Source: Rhodovastum sp963709085
GTDB lineage: Bacteria; Pseudomonadota; Alphaproteobacteria; Acetobacterales; Acetobacteraceae
Length of the DNA: 64,000 nucleotides
Assembly (NCBI GenBank): GCA_963709085.1
Contig: CAVPVB010000007.1
Location: 1,860,001-1,924,000, forward strand
Reading direction: 5' to 3'
Part shown: positions 37,252 to 49,392 of the stretch, in pieces
Layout of the letters: the number at the start of each line of letters is the position of its first letter
Numbering within the stretch: the stretch's first letter is position 1
Made by a program: the position numbers and the translations under genes
Notes under the pieces: model-generated
Told to the model about the DNA's origin: nothing
Database searches by the model: none
The model's input: the letters and a program-made list of their open reading frames with translations, nothing else

Positions 37252-38286
37252 TCAGGTCGCGGAAGGCACGTAGGGAAATGCCTTCGAGGGCTTCGCGGTA
37301 ACCGATTCCTTGCCGATGCCAAGACGGACCGGTGCGTTCGCGGCGATGCTGAACATCACTTCCGGCGCGTTATCGGTCAACGAGCGTCCGTTCCATTCCA
37401 CAAATCCAAACGCCGCCGGCGTGCCGACGTCGTAGGGGAGGATATTGGGGAAAAAGCGATGGGCGACCTTCGTGCCGTAGCCGTGTGGGTCTTCCGACGT
37501 CCCGTTGGCGGCGACGACGCCGGCGATTGCCTTGCTGACGACCTCGCCATAGGTTGCGAAATCATCGGCCGGCCGGCCGGCATTGAGTCGATTGCCGAGG
37601 TCCTCATTGAACTGCGTGAACAGCGGGTGGATCATCGGCAGGCCGACCCGGTTGATTGAGCGCCAGCCGCCGGCGTCGGTGGCGAGCGTCGCGACGGCCC
37701 AGACGCCGATCCGCCGGGTGGCGGATGTGCCAGCGAGAAGTTCGGCGTCGGGTATCTCCAGTACGATCGAATAGACCGTGTGGCCGGCGAACAGGTTCCT
37801 GGCCTTGCCGGGCTCCCATCCGGTCAGGTCGATGACCGTGCCATCCTGGAACGCGTGACCGACCGCATGCAGTACATCGGGCTCGATCCAGAACGGATCG
37901 CCGGCCTTGCCAGCCCAGGCGCGCAGGCCGTTCGCGGTGGTGACCGTCTCGCCGGTGGAGCCCTGAGCCAGGACGATTCCGGCCGCATTCGGATTTGTTG
38001 CGTCGGTCCCGGCGATCCGACGCAACACGAAGCGCTGCCTGCCCGTCGGGTCGCGCTCTTCGAAGGTGATGCGGTAGGTCAACTCTTCGACGGCATCGCC
38101 ATCGAGATCGACCTTGAATTCGTACATGCCTTCCGGATGATAGCCTGGTATGGGAGTGTCGCCGGCAATCGAGTGGCAGACGTTGATGACGAACACGGTC
38201 CCCGTCTCGCCTCTGAATACATAAAGATCCGTGATGTCGAGCCGGACGTCTTGCCGGGCGATCGGTGAGTCGAGGTGATGGGACAT
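37252..38286 (-). CDS. DUF4331-family protein
   Basis: 344 residues with no signal peptide. It starts MSHHLDSPIARQDVRLDITD then LYVFRGETGTVFVINVCHS, the DUF4331 start pattern (SSHxxAPxxxxDPxxDxTDLY). It ends in a beta-rich region (LGIGKESVTAKPSKAFPYV). The function of DUF4331 proteins is not established. The gene and the sulfatase upstream of it have lower GC than the flanking genes and read in the same direction, 393 bp apart, which may mean joint acquisition. Confidence 0.8.
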   Translation of the reverse strand: MSHHLDSPIARQDVRLDITDLYVFRGETGTVFVINVCHSIAGDTPIPGYHPEGMYEFKVDLDGDAVEELTYRITFEERDPTGRQRFVLRRIAGTDATNPNAAGIVLAQGSTGETVTTANGLRAWAGKAGDPFWIEPDVLHAVGHAFQDGTVIDLTGWEPGKARNLFAGHTVYSIVLEIPDAELLAGTSATRRIGVWAVATLATDAGGWRSINRVGLPMIHPLFTQFNEDLGNRLNAGRPADDFATYGEVVSKAIAGVVAANGTSEDPHGYGTKVAHRFFPNILPYDVGTPAAFGFVEWNGRSLTDNAPEVMFSIAANAPVRLGIGKESVTAKPSKAFPYVPSAT

Positions 38287-38679
38287 GGTTTTCTCATTTT
38301 CTCACTGACTGACAGGTATCGGCGACGGAGATCGAGTGTCCTTGTTGCGTTCTGTCAGGAAAGCCCGTGCCTGTGGATCGATTCTTAGGTCTGCCGATGG
38401 GTTCGGCAGGCCGGCAGCGGACGATAACCGAACCGCGCCGGCCGGCTTCCCTCACATCCGCGATATCCAAGGATCAAAATCTGAAGAGTTGTCGGGTAAA
38501 TACTGTCCGGGGTGCAGGGGCCTATGGCCCCTGCCGGGTCCAGGGCGGAGCCCTGGCGGGGCGCGGGGCGGAGCCCCGCCAGGCCGAAAATCGGCCCGCC
38601 ATCCCTGCTTCCCCCGCCCTCCAGCACGCGGAGAGCAGATGACGCTACGCTCATCCGCCCCCCGCGTGCTGAAAGTGCC
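38287..38679. other. 393-bp gap between DUF4331 and sulfatase genes with palindromic repeats
   Basis: No gene supported. 38513-38600 holds several palindromes: ggggcctatggcccc, ccagggcggagccctgg (38540-38556, a variant of the dispersed core) and ggggcggagcccc (38565-38577). A second hairpin follows near 38625-38665 (agcacgcgg ... ccgcgtgct). These may terminate the sulfatase transcript. Confidence 0.55.
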
Positions 38680-40540
38680 CTAGAAGTAGATGTAGGGGGC
38701 ACCGTTGCCGGTTAGTGAAGTTATCACGGTTTCGTAGACAAGACATGCTGTTTTCGACGTTGTTTGCGTCGGTTGCAGGTTCGGTGCGATCGGCGCCCGC
38801 AGTTCATTGGGGATTATGTTGGTCAGGAGCTGGTTTTTCAACGCCTGTGCTGCCGGGGAATTCGGCGTGCTGTCCAGCTCCAGCCGGCCGCGGGCGGTGC
38901 TGTAGTCATAGTATTCCAACTCGATCGTAGAAGGGTCGATGTTGCCCGTCAGGGTCCAGTCGGCATAGAGGCCAAGTTTGGCCGTCTGTGTCCGGACGCC
39001 GACGATATGCATCCCGGCATCGTTCCAGTTGTAGTAGCCGGCCACCTGTTCGTCGCTGACCAGCAGGACATAGTCCCGTCCCGGTGCCGCCGGGGATTGC
39101 AGCATCGGAATCAGGTCGTGACGGCTGGCATAGGGGTGGGTCAGCTCGGGGGTGATCCAGACTGCGGGTGCCATTATAGGCGAAGCTCACCAGCAGTCCC
39201 AGCATGTCGACCGACGAGGTGAGCCCGGTGCGCAGCGTATTGGTCTCGCCGCTGAACCGCCCGGTGGGGTCGTTGACGATGAGCGGCACGTGGAACGCTT
39301 CGTCGTAGACGCTGCCGACCTTGCCGGCGACGAACCCATGCGCTCCGCTGTAATCGCCATGATCGGAGGTGAACACGATCACCGTGTTGCGGGCGATTTC
39401 GGCGGGCAGGGCGTCCAGCACCGTGCCGATATGGCTGTCAACCAGCGTCATGGTTTGCGTATAGTTGTCCATCCCGCGCCGCCAATATCCGAACGGCGCG
39501 ATGCCGATCCCGGCGTTGGCGAGGGCGTTGGATACCGTGGGGTTGGGGTAGGGGGAGATCGAGAATTTTTGCTGGTAGGGGTCATCGCTCACGCCGCCCC
39601 AAACCGCATCCTGAAAGGTACGCGCGAATGACTGGGCCTTCGGCTTGGCGCTGATCTGAGCCGTGGATTCCCAGTTGGGTGCGAGCGCGGGGTAGCCATA
39701 GCTGGGCGGCGTCCGCAGCGGATTGTTTTGCGCGCTGACGACCGGCGGGTAGCTCGTGCCGTTATTGTAGGAGTAATAGAATAACGGTTGATAGGTTGAT
39801 TGCTGATCGAAGAGCCCATTGAACCGGTCGAATTCGGTGCCGGCCCAAAAGAACTCATGATCGTGCGGATTGATGAAGGAGACCGTCAGGCACCACGGCT
39901 GGCGCGACCGGCTGTGGTTGCTGAGCCAGGTCGCTGCCTGCGTGGCAATGTCGGCATCGTTCCAATAGCCGTTGGCATGGTCGCCGACCGCGCCTTGCAG
40001 GTTGGCGCCGGTCGGATCGAAATAGGTCCCGACCTCGAACCCGTAGGCGGACAGGCCGCCGGTTGCGACACTGGTGACCGAGGCGTGCCACTTGCCGATA
40101 TAGGGGGTCTGATATCCGGCCTGTTGCAGCAGCTTGCCATAGGTCGGATAGGCCGGGTTCAGGATGGGAGCTTTCGTGGTCGGATTGGTCGGCGTGTCCG
40201 TGAGGGTCTGCAACAGCCAGCTTTGCTGCGAGTAATATCCCGTAAGCAATGTGCCGCGCGATGGCGTGCATGCACATGCGGCGGTATAATGGTTCGCGAA
40301 TTTTACGCCGCCTTGCCAGAGCCGATAGATGTTCGGCATGAACTTGGCCAGGAACTCCGCCGGGGAATCAACGCCCGCGGGGAATGCGCTGGGAAAACGC
40401 ATCTCATCAACAAATACGAACAGGATGTTCGGCTGCTGTGGGGTTGCCTGTGCTTCGGTGGTCGCCCCAATCCCCTCGGCAAGTCCGACGGCCGGAATCG
40501 CGGCAGCTGCCTTCAAGAAATCACGTCTTTCCATCATCAA
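38680..40540 (-). CDS. Tat-exported sulfatase, one frameshift
   Basis: About 620 residues once one base is removed. The N-terminus MMMERRDFLKAAAAIPAVGL is a Tat signal. NILFVFVDEMRFPSAFPAGV holds the first metal aspartate. CTPSRGTLLTGYYSQ is the cysteine-type sulfatase signature, whose cysteine is converted to formylglycine. VIVFTSDHGDYSGAHGFVAG supplies further metal ligands. The frame breaks at 39166-39168, where ggg replaces gg: SFAYNGT then continues as AVWITPELTHPYASRHDLIP in the other frame to the stop at 38680. It likely cleaves organic sulfate esters in the periplasm. The formylglycine-generating enzyme is not in the window. Confidence 0.88.
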
Positions 40541-41028
40541 TCTCCCGTTAATCCCGCCAGTTCCATCTGACTGGTAACCTTAGATAAGGCCGTTCATTCT
40601 CTAAGTGTCAGTCAATAATATGCAAAAATTACGAAATAATAATGATCTTGAGGGGGGATTGATGTGGACACAAAATCGCAATCTAACGGATCGCATCCGG
40701 CGGATGCCCCGGCGCCGCCGGTCATTTTTCCGCAGCGCCCGGCTGCCCGTTGTTGAATGTCTCGAAACGATCATCCGCGGTGCCCGAACCACGCGTATGC
40801 GTCGTCGCGGAATGGCTTGCAGCGCCGCCTTGTGGATCGCCGGCAGGTCGCGCCATTTTTCCTGGTTGATGACGGCCCAGACGGTCTCGTGGCCGCCCCC
40901 CCAGCCCGGGGCGCGGTAAATCCAGGCGCTGGAACCGGTTGTCGGTCAGCGCCGCCCAGGACCAGCACGCGCGGACCGGATCGCCCCGTTATCCGCGCGC
41001 TGGCCCCGGGATGCCCGGTCCGCCGCCG
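40541..41028. other. 488-bp gap, AT-rich near the sulfatase start, possible gene remnant
   Basis: No intact gene is supported. 40590-40680 is unusually AT-rich (gtcagtcaataatatgcaaa) and probably carries the sulfatase promoter. About 40800-40925, read on the minus strand, could encode YRAPGWGGGHETVWAVINQE followed by KWRDLPAIHKAALQAI. This resembles the C-terminal region of TRAP transporter solute-binding proteins and suggests a decayed fragment (weak). Confidence 0.35.
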
Positions 41029-43764
<2,736 letters not shown>

Positions 43765-44080
43765 GACAAGCCTTTCGGGGGGCGGACACAGCCACGGCGA
43801 TGCAGCGGCGTGCCCACCGGTCCGCCGCCACCCGATCAACTGCCCGCCCTGTTTCCGTCGGTTGGGCAGGGCTGTCAGATAGGACCCCCCGCGGGCGCGG
43901 TCAACGCACAGGGGAGAAAAGGACGGCCAAGGCTCTCTACGGGAATGGGTTCCAAGGGCCACCCGGCCATCGTGCGCGAGGCGCGCCATGGGCGATGACG
44001 GGGCCATGGCCTTGCTTCCCCCGGTTGTCGGGCGCGGCCGGTTCGGCCATAACTCCGCCGCTTCTGGAAGGGATTACCCC
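43765..44080. other. 316-bp divergent gap between secA and the parvulin gene
   Basis: No gene supported. It contains a worn copy of the dispersed repeat: aatgggttccaaggg at 43944-43958 is the complement of its right half, and gacggccaaggctct precedes it. The ribosome binding site for the next gene (ggaaggg) lies at 44066-44072. Confidence 0.5.
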
Positions 44081-44959
44081 ATGCGGCACTTCACCCGGAT
44101 CGTTCCGCTTGCCGCATTTGCGGCCCTGTGTTGCCTGGCCGGTCTCGCCGCCGCCGCTCCGCCGCCGGCGGACCCGGTGGTGGCCCGGGTGGACGGCAGC
44201 GATATCCACCTGAGCGACGTTCAGGAGGCCCTGCAGAGCCTGCCCGCCGATTACCGTAACATGCCGCAGCAGGCGCTCACGACGGCCCTGGTCGACCAGT
44301 TGATCGACCGCAAGGCGGTGTCGGTGATGGCCCGCAAGCAGGGCCTGGACAAGGACCCCGCGGTGCAGCGCCAGATGGCCCGCGCCCAGGAAGAGGCGCT
44401 GCAATCGGCGCTGTTCCATCGCGAGGTGGGTCCGCTGGTCACCGATCAGGCGGTGCGCGCCCGTTACGATCGCGATTTCGCCGGCAAGCCGGGGGAACCC
44501 GAGGTGCATGCCCGCCACATCCTGGTGGGCAGCGAGGCCGAAGCCGACGCCATCATTGCCGAACTCAAGAAGGGCGGCGACTTCGCCGCCATTGCCAAGG
44601 CCCGCAGCAGCGACCCCGGCGCCGCCCAGGGCGGCGATCTGGGCTGGTTCAAGAAGGGCGACATGCTGCCCGAGTTCTCCGAGGCCGCGTTCGCCCTCAA
44701 GCCCGGCGAGGTCTCCGACAAGCCGGTGCACACCAGCTATGGCTGGCATGTCATCCAGGTGGAGGAGCGCCGCACCGCGCCGCCGCCCAGCTTCGACCAG
44801 GTGCGCGAGGAACTGCGCAACAAGATGATCCAGGAAGGCGTGCAGAAGCTGCTCGCCAGCGCCCGCGCCGCGACGAAAGTGGAGAAATTCAACGTCGACG
44901 GCACGATGCCGCGCCCGACCGACAGCGCCGAGCCGCCGCCGGCGCCGGCGGCGAAGTGA
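44081..44959 (+). CDS. Parvulin-type peptidyl-prolyl isomerase, periplasmic
   Basis: 292 residues from ATG 44081, chosen because ggaaggg precedes it and a signal peptide follows (FTRIVPLAAFAALCCLAGLA). A SurA-like N-terminal helical part (about 30-130) precedes a rotamase domain with HARHILVGSEAEADAIIAEL, DFAAIAKARSSDPGAAQGGD and GWHVIQVEERR. It helps proteins fold after SecA-driven export. A proline/alanine-rich tail closes it. argJ starts 7 bp downstream. Confidence 0.92.
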   Translation: MRHFTRIVPLAAFAALCCLAGLAAAAPPPADPVVARVDGSDIHLSDVQEALQSLPADYRNMPQQALTTALVDQLIDRKAVSVMARKQGLDKDPAVQRQMARAQEEALQSALFHREVGPLVTDQAVRARYDRDFAGKPGEPEVHARHILVGSEAEADAIIAELKKGGDFAAIAKARSSDPGAAQGGDLGWFKKGDMLPEFSEAAFALKPGEVSDKPVHTSYGWHVIQVEERRTAPPPSFDQVREELRNKMIQEGVQKLLASARAATKVEKFNVDGTMPRPTDSAEPPPAPAAK

Positions 44960-44966
44960 CATCGGC

Positions 44967-46196
44967 ATGGCCCCGCCCGTCTCGCCGCTGGCCGTTGATC
45001 CGCCGGAACTGAAACCGTTGGCGGGGGTGCGCCTCGGCGCCACCGCCGCCGGCATCCGCTACCAGGGGCGCACCGACCTGGTGCTGGTGGAACTCGCGCC
45101 GGGCAGCACGGCGGCGGGGGTGTTCACCCGCAGCAAATGCCCCGGCGCGCCGGTAGACTGGTGCCGGGATGCGCTGAAAAGCGGACGGGCGCGGGCGCTG
45201 GTGGTCAATGCCGGGAACGCGAACGTCTTCACCGGCCGTGCCGGTGCCGACGCGGCGCGCGCCTCGGCCGAGGCGGCGGCGAAGCTGGTCGGCTGCCGGC
45301 CGCGCGAGGTCATGCTGGCCAGCACCGGCGTGATCGGCGAGGTGCTGCCGCATGCCCGCCTGACCGCCGCCCTGCCGGGGCTGCATGCGGGGTTGCGCGA
45401 GGATGCGTGGACCGATGCCGCGCGCGGCATCATGACCACCGACACGTTCCCCAAGGCAGCCATGCGCCGCGCGCAGATCGGCGATGCCGAGGTGACGATT
45501 CAAGGCTTCGCCAAGGGCAGCGGCATGATCGCCCCCGACATGGCGACCATGCTGTGCTTCGTGTTCACCGACGCGAAGCTGCCCGCGCCGGTGATGGAGG
45601 GGCTGCTCCGCCGCGGCGTGGATGCCAGTTTCAATTGCACCACGGTCGATTCCGACACCTCCACCTCCGACACCGTGCTGCTGTTCGCCACTGGCCAGGC
45701 GAAGCACAAGCGGGTGCCGGATTCGGGCGGCCCGCTGTTACGCGGCTTCCGCGCGGCGCTGGCCGAGCTGCTGCTGGATCTCGCACTGCAGGTGGTGCGG
45801 GACGGCGAGGGGGCGCAGAAGCTGGTGCGCATCGACGTGGCCGGCGCCGTCTCGAAGAAATCGGCGAAGCGGGTGGCGATGTCGATCGCCAATTCGCCGC
45901 TGGTGAAAACCGCGATCGCCGGTGAGGACGCCAATTGGGGGCGCATCGTCATGGCGGTGGGCAAGGCCGGCGAGCCGGCCGACCGCGACCGGCTGAGCGT
46001 GGCGGTGGGCGGGGTGTGGATGGCGCGCGACGGCGGCGTGGTGGCGGGCTACGACGAGGCCCCGGTGGTGGCGCACATGAAAGGCCGCGAGGTGCATATC
46101 GAGGTCGATCTCGGCCTTGGCGGCGGCCACGCGACCGTGTGGACCTGCGATCTGACGCATGGGTATATCGACATCAACGGCAGCTACCGTTCCTGA
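44967..46196 (+). CDS. argJ: Bifunctional ornithine acetyltransferase / N-acetylglutamate synthase
   Basis: 409 residues. ArgJ moves the acetyl group from N-acetylornithine to glutamate, recycling it in arginine synthesis. The self-cleavage site is in FAKGSGMIAPDMATMLCFVF, where cleavage before the threonine of ATML frees the nucleophile. NAGNANVFTGRAGADAA and STGVIGEVLP are the oxyanion-hole and substrate motifs, and the end is THGYIDINGSYRS. Whether it also makes acetylglutamate from acetyl-CoA cannot be told by eye. Confidence 0.96.
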   Translation: MAPPVSPLAVDPPELKPLAGVRLGATAAGIRYQGRTDLVLVELAPGSTAAGVFTRSKCPGAPVDWCRDALKSGRARALVVNAGNANVFTGRAGADAARASAEAAAKLVGCRPREVMLASTGVIGEVLPHARLTAALPGLHAGLREDAWTDAARGIMTTDTFPKAAMRRAQIGDAEVTIQGFAKGSGMIAPDMATMLCFVFTDAKLPAPVMEGLLRRGVDASFNCTTVDSDTSTSDTVLLFATGQAKHKRVPDSGGPLLRGFRAALAELLLDLALQVVRDGEGAQKLVRIDVAGAVSKKSAKRVAMSIANSPLVKTAIAGEDANWGRIVMAVGKAGEPADRDRLSVAVGGVWMARDGGVVAGYDEAPVVAHMKGREVHIEVDLGLGGGHATVWTCDLTHGYIDINGSYRS

Positions 46197-46290
46197 TCGC
46201 GAATCCGGGTTGGCCGGTGCCGCCCGGATTTTCGCTGCGGTCTCATAACGGCCCTTGCAGCCCACCGGCGCTTGCGGCACTTCCTGCGGG

Positions 46291-47328
46291 ATGCCCGCCC
46301 GCAAACCCCAGGTCGATCTGCGCCAAACCTTCACGCCCGCGGCCGCGGGCGCCAGCTTCGCCCCGCTCGCCACCGAGCGGCTGGCGTTGCGCCCGTACCG
46401 CCCGGACGACGCTGCCGAACTGCACCGGCTGATCAATGACTGGGAGGTCACCCGCAACCTCGCCGCGGTGCCGTTCCCCTATTCGCGTGCCCTGGCCGAT
46501 GAGTGGATCGGCTCGGCCAGCGCGTCGCTGCGGAACGGGACCGCCTATCATCTGCTGATTTCCGGCACCGAGGGCGAGCGGGAGATCATCGTCGGCGGTG
46601 TTGGCCTGCGCATCGACGCCACGGCGCGCACCGGCCGGCTGGGCTACTGGGTCGGCCGGCGCTTCTGGCGCCTCGGCGTCGCCAGCGAGGCGGCCGGCCG
46701 GCTGGCCCGTTGGGCGCTCGCCAATCTCGACCTGGTGCGGGTGGAAGCAACCGTCGCCACCGACAATCCCGGATCGATCGCGGTGCTGCGCCGGATCGGC
46801 TTCCGTCAGGTGGGGGAGGGGGCCGAGACCTTCGTGGCGCGGGGCGGCGCCCATCCGGTGCTGCGCTTCGAGGCGACCCGCGACGACCTGTTCGGACCGC
46901 CCGAGGCCGAGCCGGCGGCGGATGGCTCGAAGCCGCTGTTGCTGGTGGCGGCCTGCGCGCTGATTGACGTGGATGGGCGGGTGCTGCTGGCGCGCCGGCC
47001 GGAAGGCAAGAAGATGGCCGGGCTGTGGGAGTTCCCGGGCGGCAAGCTGCACCCGGGCGAGACGCCCGAGGCGGCGCTGATCCGCGAATTGCAGGAGGAG
47101 TTGGGCATCGACGTCGCCGCCACCTGCCTCGCGCCGTTCGCCTTCGCCTCGCACGCTTACGAGCGCTTCCACCTGCTGATGTCGCTGTTCCTGTGCCGGC
47201 GCTGGAAGGGAAGGGCGCAGCCGCTCGAAGGTCAGACGCTCGCCTGGGTGCGCCCCGACAAGCTGGCCGACTACCCCATGCCGGAGGCCGACCGGCCGCT
47301 GGTGCCTCTGCTGCGCGACTTCCTGTAG
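46291..47328 (+). CDS. Fusion of GNAT acetyltransferase and MutT-type Nudix hydrolase
   Basis: 345 residues from ATG 46291; an in-frame ATG at 46255 is possible. The N-terminal half (about 25-200) is a RimJ/RimL-like GNAT domain (TERLALRPYRPDDAAELHRL; GYWVGRRFWRLGVASEAAGR; VEATVATDNPGSIAVLRRIG). The C-terminal half (about 215-340) is a MutT domain with the Nudix box GGKLHPGETPEAALIRELQE-ELGI. It probably removes 8-oxo-dGTP. The same fusion is known in related bacteria, often next to argJ. What the acetyltransferase modifies is unknown. Confidence 0.88.
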   Translation: MPARKPQVDLRQTFTPAAAGASFAPLATERLALRPYRPDDAAELHRLINDWEVTRNLAAVPFPYSRALADEWIGSASASLRNGTAYHLLISGTEGEREIIVGGVGLRIDATARTGRLGYWVGRRFWRLGVASEAAGRLARWALANLDLVRVEATVATDNPGSIAVLRRIGFRQVGEGAETFVARGGAHPVLRFEATRDDLFGPPEAEPAADGSKPLLLVAACALIDVDGRVLLARRPEGKKMAGLWEFPGGKLHPGETPEAALIRELQEELGIDVAATCLAPFAFASHAYERFHLLMSLFLCRRWKGRAQPLEGQTLAWVRPDKLADYPMPEADRPLVPLLRDFL

Positions 47329-47349
47329 CGCGGGCTGAGGTTTAGCCCG

Positions 47350-47405
47350 GCCAAACTCGGGGCGCCAAACTCGGGGCGCCAAACTCGGGGCGCCAAACTC
47401 GGGGC
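47350..47405. repeat. Four tandem copies of a 14-bp unit
   Basis: gccaaactcggggc is repeated four times without a change (47350-47363, 47364-47377, 47378-47391, 47392-47405). The array lies between the stop of the GNAT-Nudix gene and the stop of the convergent lipoprotein gene. The unit contains ggggcgcc across its joint and could fold weakly. It may vary in copy number between strains. Confidence 0.85.
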
Positions 47406-47416
47406 GATTAGCCGGC

Positions 47417-47800
47417 TCAGCGGCAGCGGCCGCCGCCGCCACGGGGTTCCCACTGCACGGTGGCGAGATAGAGACCCATGCTGACGGAAGCCGGCGGCAG
47501 GGTGGCAAGAATTTGCGGGCAGGATGGCCCCCGCGCCAGCGCCGCGGGGGTGGGCGCCGGTCCCCAGCTCTCAAGGGTACACCATTTCGCCGCCAGGACC
47601 GGATCGGGCTGCTGGCCGGCGGCCTGCGGCCAGGCGGCGGGGTTGGCATACATCCGCGCCACATCAAGCTCGGCATCGGGTTCCGCCGCTTCCGCCAGCT
47701 TCGCGGTATGCGCGAAGCTGTCATCCGCGTGGTGTGCCAGCGACGCACAGCCGCCGAGCGCGAGAACGACCGCGAGGGCGAGGGCGGGGAGCGGGGTCAT
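47417..47800 (-). CDS. Small predicted lipoprotein
   Basis: 127 residues from ATG 47800 with ggag upstream. The start MTPLPALALAVVLALGGCAS is a lipoprotein signal with lipobox LGGC. The mature part has two further cysteines (KWCTLESW and PSCPQIL), which might form a disulfide, and ends with PRGGGGRCR. No family was recognised. Confidence 0.7.
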   Translation of the reverse strand: MTPLPALALAVVLALGGCASLAHHADDSFAHTAKLAEAAEPDAELDVARMYANPAAWPQAAGQQPDPVLAAKWCTLESWGPAPTPAALARGPSCPQILATLPPASVSMGLYLATVQWEPRGGGGRCR

Positions 47801-47953
47801 CGAAGGGTCTCCGTTGGAGGGCCAGGGGGGCAGGACCAGGGGGCAGGGCCAGGGGCCGGATCGCGCCATTATAACGTCCGCCGGCGAAAATTCCGGTCCC
47901 CTTGGCGCCGCCCGGCCATACTGCCACCATCCACGCCCGCCAGGGAGAACACG

Positions 47954-48733
47954 ATGCCGGACCGGACCAATCCCACCGCCTGCCTGCTGGTGATCGGCAA
48001 CGAGGTGCTGTCCGGCCGCACCCGGGACGCCAATATCCAGTACCTCGCCAGGCGCCTGGGCGCGCTCGGCATCCCGCTGCGCGAGGTGCGGGTGATCCCC
48101 GACGTGGCCGCCACCATCATCACCACCGTCAATGAGGTGCGCGCCCGCTTCGATCACGTGTTCACCACCGGCGGCATCGGCCCCACTCATGACGACATCA
48201 CCAGCGAATGCGTGGCCGCCGCCTTCGGCGTGCCGTGGCAGCCGCATGAGGAGGCCTGGGCCCGGCTGGCGCGCCATTACAAGCCCGGCGAGTTCAACCC
48301 CGCCCGCCAGCGCATGGCCACCCTGCCGCGCGGCGCGGAACTGATCGACAATCCGGTCTCGATCGCGCCCGGCTTCAGCATCGGCAACGTGCACGTGCTC
48401 GCCGGGGTGCCGCGCATCATGCAGGCGATGTTCGAGGGACTGGCCCCGCGCCTGGCCGGCGGCCCGCCGATCGTCTCGTGCGCGGTGCATGCCGAGGGCC
48501 TGCCGGAGGGCCGCATCGCCGACGGGCTGGGTGCGATCCAGGCCCGCCATCCCGGGCTCGATCTTGGCAGCTACCCGTATTACCGGGGCAACGGCACCGG
48601 AGTTGCGATTACCGGGGTCGCGATCGTCGCCAAAGGGCCCGATCCGGCCGCGGCCGAGGCGGCGATCGCCGAGGTGACGGCGCTGATGCACGCACTGGGC
48701 GGCACGCCGGTGCAGGGCGAACCGCCGGTCTGA
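47954..48733 (+). CDS. Molybdopterin-binding (MoCF) domain protein, CinA N-terminal-like
   Basis: 259 residues from ATG 47954 (ggga upstream). CLLVIGNEVLSGRTRDANIQ and HVFTTGGIGPTHDDITSE are the MoCF/CinA signatures. The C-terminal amidohydrolase domain of full CinA is missing. Short proteins of this kind are annotated as competence/damage-inducible CinA-like or as nucleotide pyrophosphatases. The exact reaction is not clear. DUF2889 follows 16 bp downstream. Confidence 0.88.
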   Translation: MPDRTNPTACLLVIGNEVLSGRTRDANIQYLARRLGALGIPLREVRVIPDVAATIITTVNEVRARFDHVFTTGGIGPTHDDITSECVAAAFGVPWQPHEEAWARLARHYKPGEFNPARQRMATLPRGAELIDNPVSIAPGFSIGNVHVLAGVPRIMQAMFEGLAPRLAGGPPIVSCAVHAEGLPEGRIADGLGAIQARHPGLDLGSYPYYRGNGTGVAITGVAIVAKGPDPAAAEAAIAEVTALMHALGGTPVQGEPPV

Positions 48734-48749
48734 CCGAGGAGATGCCCGC

Positions 48750-49370
48750 ATGGCCCTGACCCCGCCCGCCGAGCGCGAGCTGACCCATCTGCGCGACATC
48801 GCCCTGCGCGGCTACCAGCGCCGCGACGGATTGTTCGACATCGAGGCGCATATCCGCGACACCAAAACATCCGGCTTTCAGAACCTCGATCGCGGCGGCT
48901 GGATCGCGCCGGGCGAGCCGTTGCACGACATGTCGCTGCGCCTGACCATCGATACGGACATGACCATCCTGGCCTGCGAGGCGGTGACCGAGTACGGTCC
49001 GTTCGCGATCTGCCGCGACGGGGCGGCGAATTTCGCCCGCCTGGTCGGCCTGCGCATCAGGCCGGGCTTCCTGCGCGAGGCCAATGCGCGGTTGGGTGGC
49101 ATCGACGGCTGCACACATCTGCGGGAACTGCTGCAGCAGGTGGCCACCACCGCGTTTCAGACGCTGTGGCCGGTGCGCATGCGCCGCGCCGAGGAAAGGC
49201 GCCGGCAACTGGCCGGGCAGGGCCACAGCCAGACCGGGATGGCGCGCGATGCCGCCCCGGCGCTGCTGAACACCTGCCACGCCTATGCCGATACGCGCGA
49301 CGCGGTGAAACGCCACTGGCCGCATCTTTACCGCGGCCCGCATGACGCAGACGCAACGAAACCAGGCTGA
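48750..49370 (+). CDS. DUF2889-family protein
   Basis: 206 residues, soluble. RGYQRRDGLFDIEAHIRDTK and LHDMSLRLTIDTDMTILACE match the DUF2889 pattern; CTHLRELLQQVATTAFQTLW is its conserved central helix with Cys-Thr-His. The function is unknown. It is probably co-transcribed with the MoCF-domain gene. Confidence 0.82.
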   Translation: MALTPPAERELTHLRDIALRGYQRRDGLFDIEAHIRDTKTSGFQNLDRGGWIAPGEPLHDMSLRLTIDTDMTILACEAVTEYGPFAICRDGAANFARLVGLRIRPGFLREANARLGGIDGCTHLRELLQQVATTAFQTLWPVRMRRAEERRRQLAGQGHSQTGMARDAAPALLNTCHAYADTRDAVKRHWPHLYRGPHDADATKPG

Positions 49371-49392
49371 TTGCGACCCGGCCTTCGCCGTT

